A stretch of 64,000 nt of DNA, from positions 1-64,000 of the forward strand of contig JBOHLS010000008.1 in the NCBI GenBank assembly GCA_050729835.1, in the 5' to 3' direction. This document shows positions 62,972 to 64,000 of this stretch, in pieces. The notes under the pieces are model-generated. The model had not been told where the DNA came from. It did no database searches and saw nothing but the letters and a program-made list of their open reading frames with translations. A program made the translations under genes and the position numbers. The stretch's first letter is position 1, and each line of letters begins with the position of its first letter. The DNA is from REEB95 sp050729835 (GTDB lineage: Bacteria; Pseudomonadota; Alphaproteobacteria; ATCC43930; CGMCC-115725).

Positions 62972-64000
62972 TCAGGCCTTCGGCCGCATGGTCGGAAAGG
63001 CAATGACGTCGCGGATCGATGGGCTGTCGGTCAGCAGCATGGCGAGGCGGTCGATGCCGATGCCGAGCCCGCCGGCCGGCGGCATGCCGTATTCGAGCGC
63101 GGTGACGAAATCCTCGTCGAGGCGCTGCGCCTCCTCGTCGCCGCGGTCGCGCGCCGTCATCTGCGCCTCGAAGCGCGCGCGCTGATCGAGTGGATCGTTG
63201 ATCTCGGAAAAGGCGTTGGCCACCTCCCAGCCGTTGACGAAGGTCTCAAAACGTTCGACCAAACGCGGATCGCGCGAATCGGGCTTGGCCAAAGGCGAGA
63301 TGTCGCGCGGGAATCCCACGACGTGGATCGGCTGGATCAGGCTGTCCTCGACCTTGGCGGCGAACGCCGCCTCGAGCGCCTGGCCCCACGACGCGGTCTT
63401 GAGCACCTCAGCGCCGAGCTTCTTGGCGGCATCGCGCGCAGCGTCGGCGTCATGAAGACTCAGAAAATCGACGTCGGTCTTCTCTTTCACCAATTCGGCC
63501 ATGGACTTGCGCGGCCACGGCGCCGCGAGCTCGATCTCGTGCTTACCGTAGGGGATGCGCGTCGTGCCGAGCACCTCGCGGGCGATGGTGACGACGAGAT
63601 GCTCGGTCGCCTCCATCATCGTCGTGTAATCGGCGAAGGCCTGATAGAGCTCGAGCGAAGTGAACTCGGGATTGTGGCGCGGGCTGATGCCTTCGTTGCG
63701 GAAGTTGCGGTTGATCTCGAACAGCTTGTCCGACAGGCCGCCGACCAGAAGCCGCTTCAAATGCAACTCGGGCGCGATGCGCAGATAAAGCTCGAGGTCG
63801 AGCGTGTTGTGATGGGTGACGAAGGGCTTGGCCGAGGCGCCGCCGGGGATCGTGTGCAGCATCGGCGTCTCGACTTCGAGAAAGCCGCGCTCGATCAGGA
63901 GCCGCCGCATCACGGCGATGATCTGCGAGCGCCGGCGCAGCGTCTGGCGCGATTCCTCGCTCATGATGAGGTCGAGATAGCGCTGGCGATAGCGCGTCTC
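62972..64000 (-). CDS. lysS: Lysyl-tRNA synthetase, class II (5' end beyond the window)
   Basis: The C-terminal 342 residues of a class II LysRS. At the window edge the frame reads ETRYRQRYLDLIM, the canonical link into the catalytic domain. Motif 1 RGFLEVETPML, motif 2 FEINRNFRNEGISP and motif 3 GLGIGIDRLAMLLTDSPSIR are intact. The N-terminal anticodon-binding domain lies outside. It charges tRNA-Lys and is an essential core gene, so the right end of the window is likely stable chromosome. Confidence 0.95.
   Translation of the reverse strand, partial: ETRYRQRYLDLIMSEESRQTLRRRSQIIAVMRRLLIERGFLEVETPMLHTIPGGASAKPFVTHHNTLDLELYLRIAPELHLKRLLVGGLSDKLFEINRNFRNEGISPRHNPEFTSLELYQAFADYTTMMEATEHLVVTIAREVLGTTRIPYGKHEIELAAPWPRKSMAELVKEKTDVDFLSLHDADAARDAAKKLGAEVLKTASWGQALEAAFAAKVEDSLIQPIHVVGFPRDISPLAKPDSRDPRLVERFETFVNGWEVANAFSEINDPLDQRARFEAQMTARDRGDEEAQRLDEDFVTALEYGMPPAGGLGIGIDRLAMLLTDSPSIRDVIAFPTMRPKA

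Overview
The window comes from a high-GC alphaproteobacterium. Evidence for this is the Tad/Cpa pilus genes in alphaproteobacterial style, the ApeE-to-Q type pigment genes, the several ABC systems and Cox-type molybdenum hydroxylases, and the heavy use of ATGA/GTGA start-stop overlaps. Genus and family cannot be fixed from this stretch. No rRNA, tRNA or CRISPR array was found.

1-15.9 kb. The left edge holds the 3' end of a group II intron (domains V and VI) inside a decayed IS3-type transposase. Next to it is a 15 kb aryl-polyene-type (type II PKS) pigment locus. One plus-strand operon, translationally coupled in most places, runs: small secreted protein, ACP, ApeG-like membrane protein, ApeH-like ligase, ApeI-like dehydratase, LpxL-like acyltransferase, LolA-like carrier, MMPL exporter, alpha/beta hydrolase, DUF4105-like protein, ketosynthase, chain-length-factor-like ketosynthase, ApeP-like dehydratase and FabG-like reductase. 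It meets a minus-strand pair (flavin halogenase-like enzyme and GT2 glycosyltransferase), and a UbiE-type methyltransferase lies beyond. Only one ACP and two ketosynthase-type proteins are visible, and no gene for the aromatic starter is in the window. The variant looks non-canonical.

15.9-29.3 kb. A 0.7 kb gap without a clear gene is followed by an AhpD-like protein, a fused FAH/ketopantoate-reductase-like enzyme and a GmhA-like SIS protein. Then comes a tight-adherence pilus locus: a 56-residue Flp pilin on the minus strand, divergent from tadD, cpaB, cpaC, cpaD, cpaE, cpaF, tadB and tadC. The prepilin peptidase and TadE/F/G are not in the window.

29.3-44.7 kb. A catabolic region carries an ACMSD-like amidohydrolase, a lone CoxL-like subunit, a complete Liv-type ABC importer, an LLM flavin oxidoreductase, a three-subunit Cox-type hydroxylase operon, a divergent TetR regulator and an acyl-CoA-dehydrogenase-like monooxygenase. 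Together these suggest uptake and oxidation of an aromatic or heterocyclic substrate that cannot be identified here.

44.7-64 kb. A 63-residue exported peptide has an FNR/FixK-like box upstream and a terminator downstream. After it come a 3-hydroxyisobutyrate-dehydrogenase-like gene, a cupredoxin/outer-membrane pair with a Fur-like box, and a chimeric IS (IS5-type front, IS701-type back) flanked by CTAG. Next is a minus-strand operon with an SsuABC-type transporter that has two paralogous binding proteins, an alpha/beta hydrolase and an M24-family enzyme. The end of the window holds a MetE-like methyltransferase, a truncated DgkA-like peptide, a nitronate monooxygenase, a fused-permease ABC pair, a dispersed repeat, a Bcr/CflA MFS exporter and a partial lysS.
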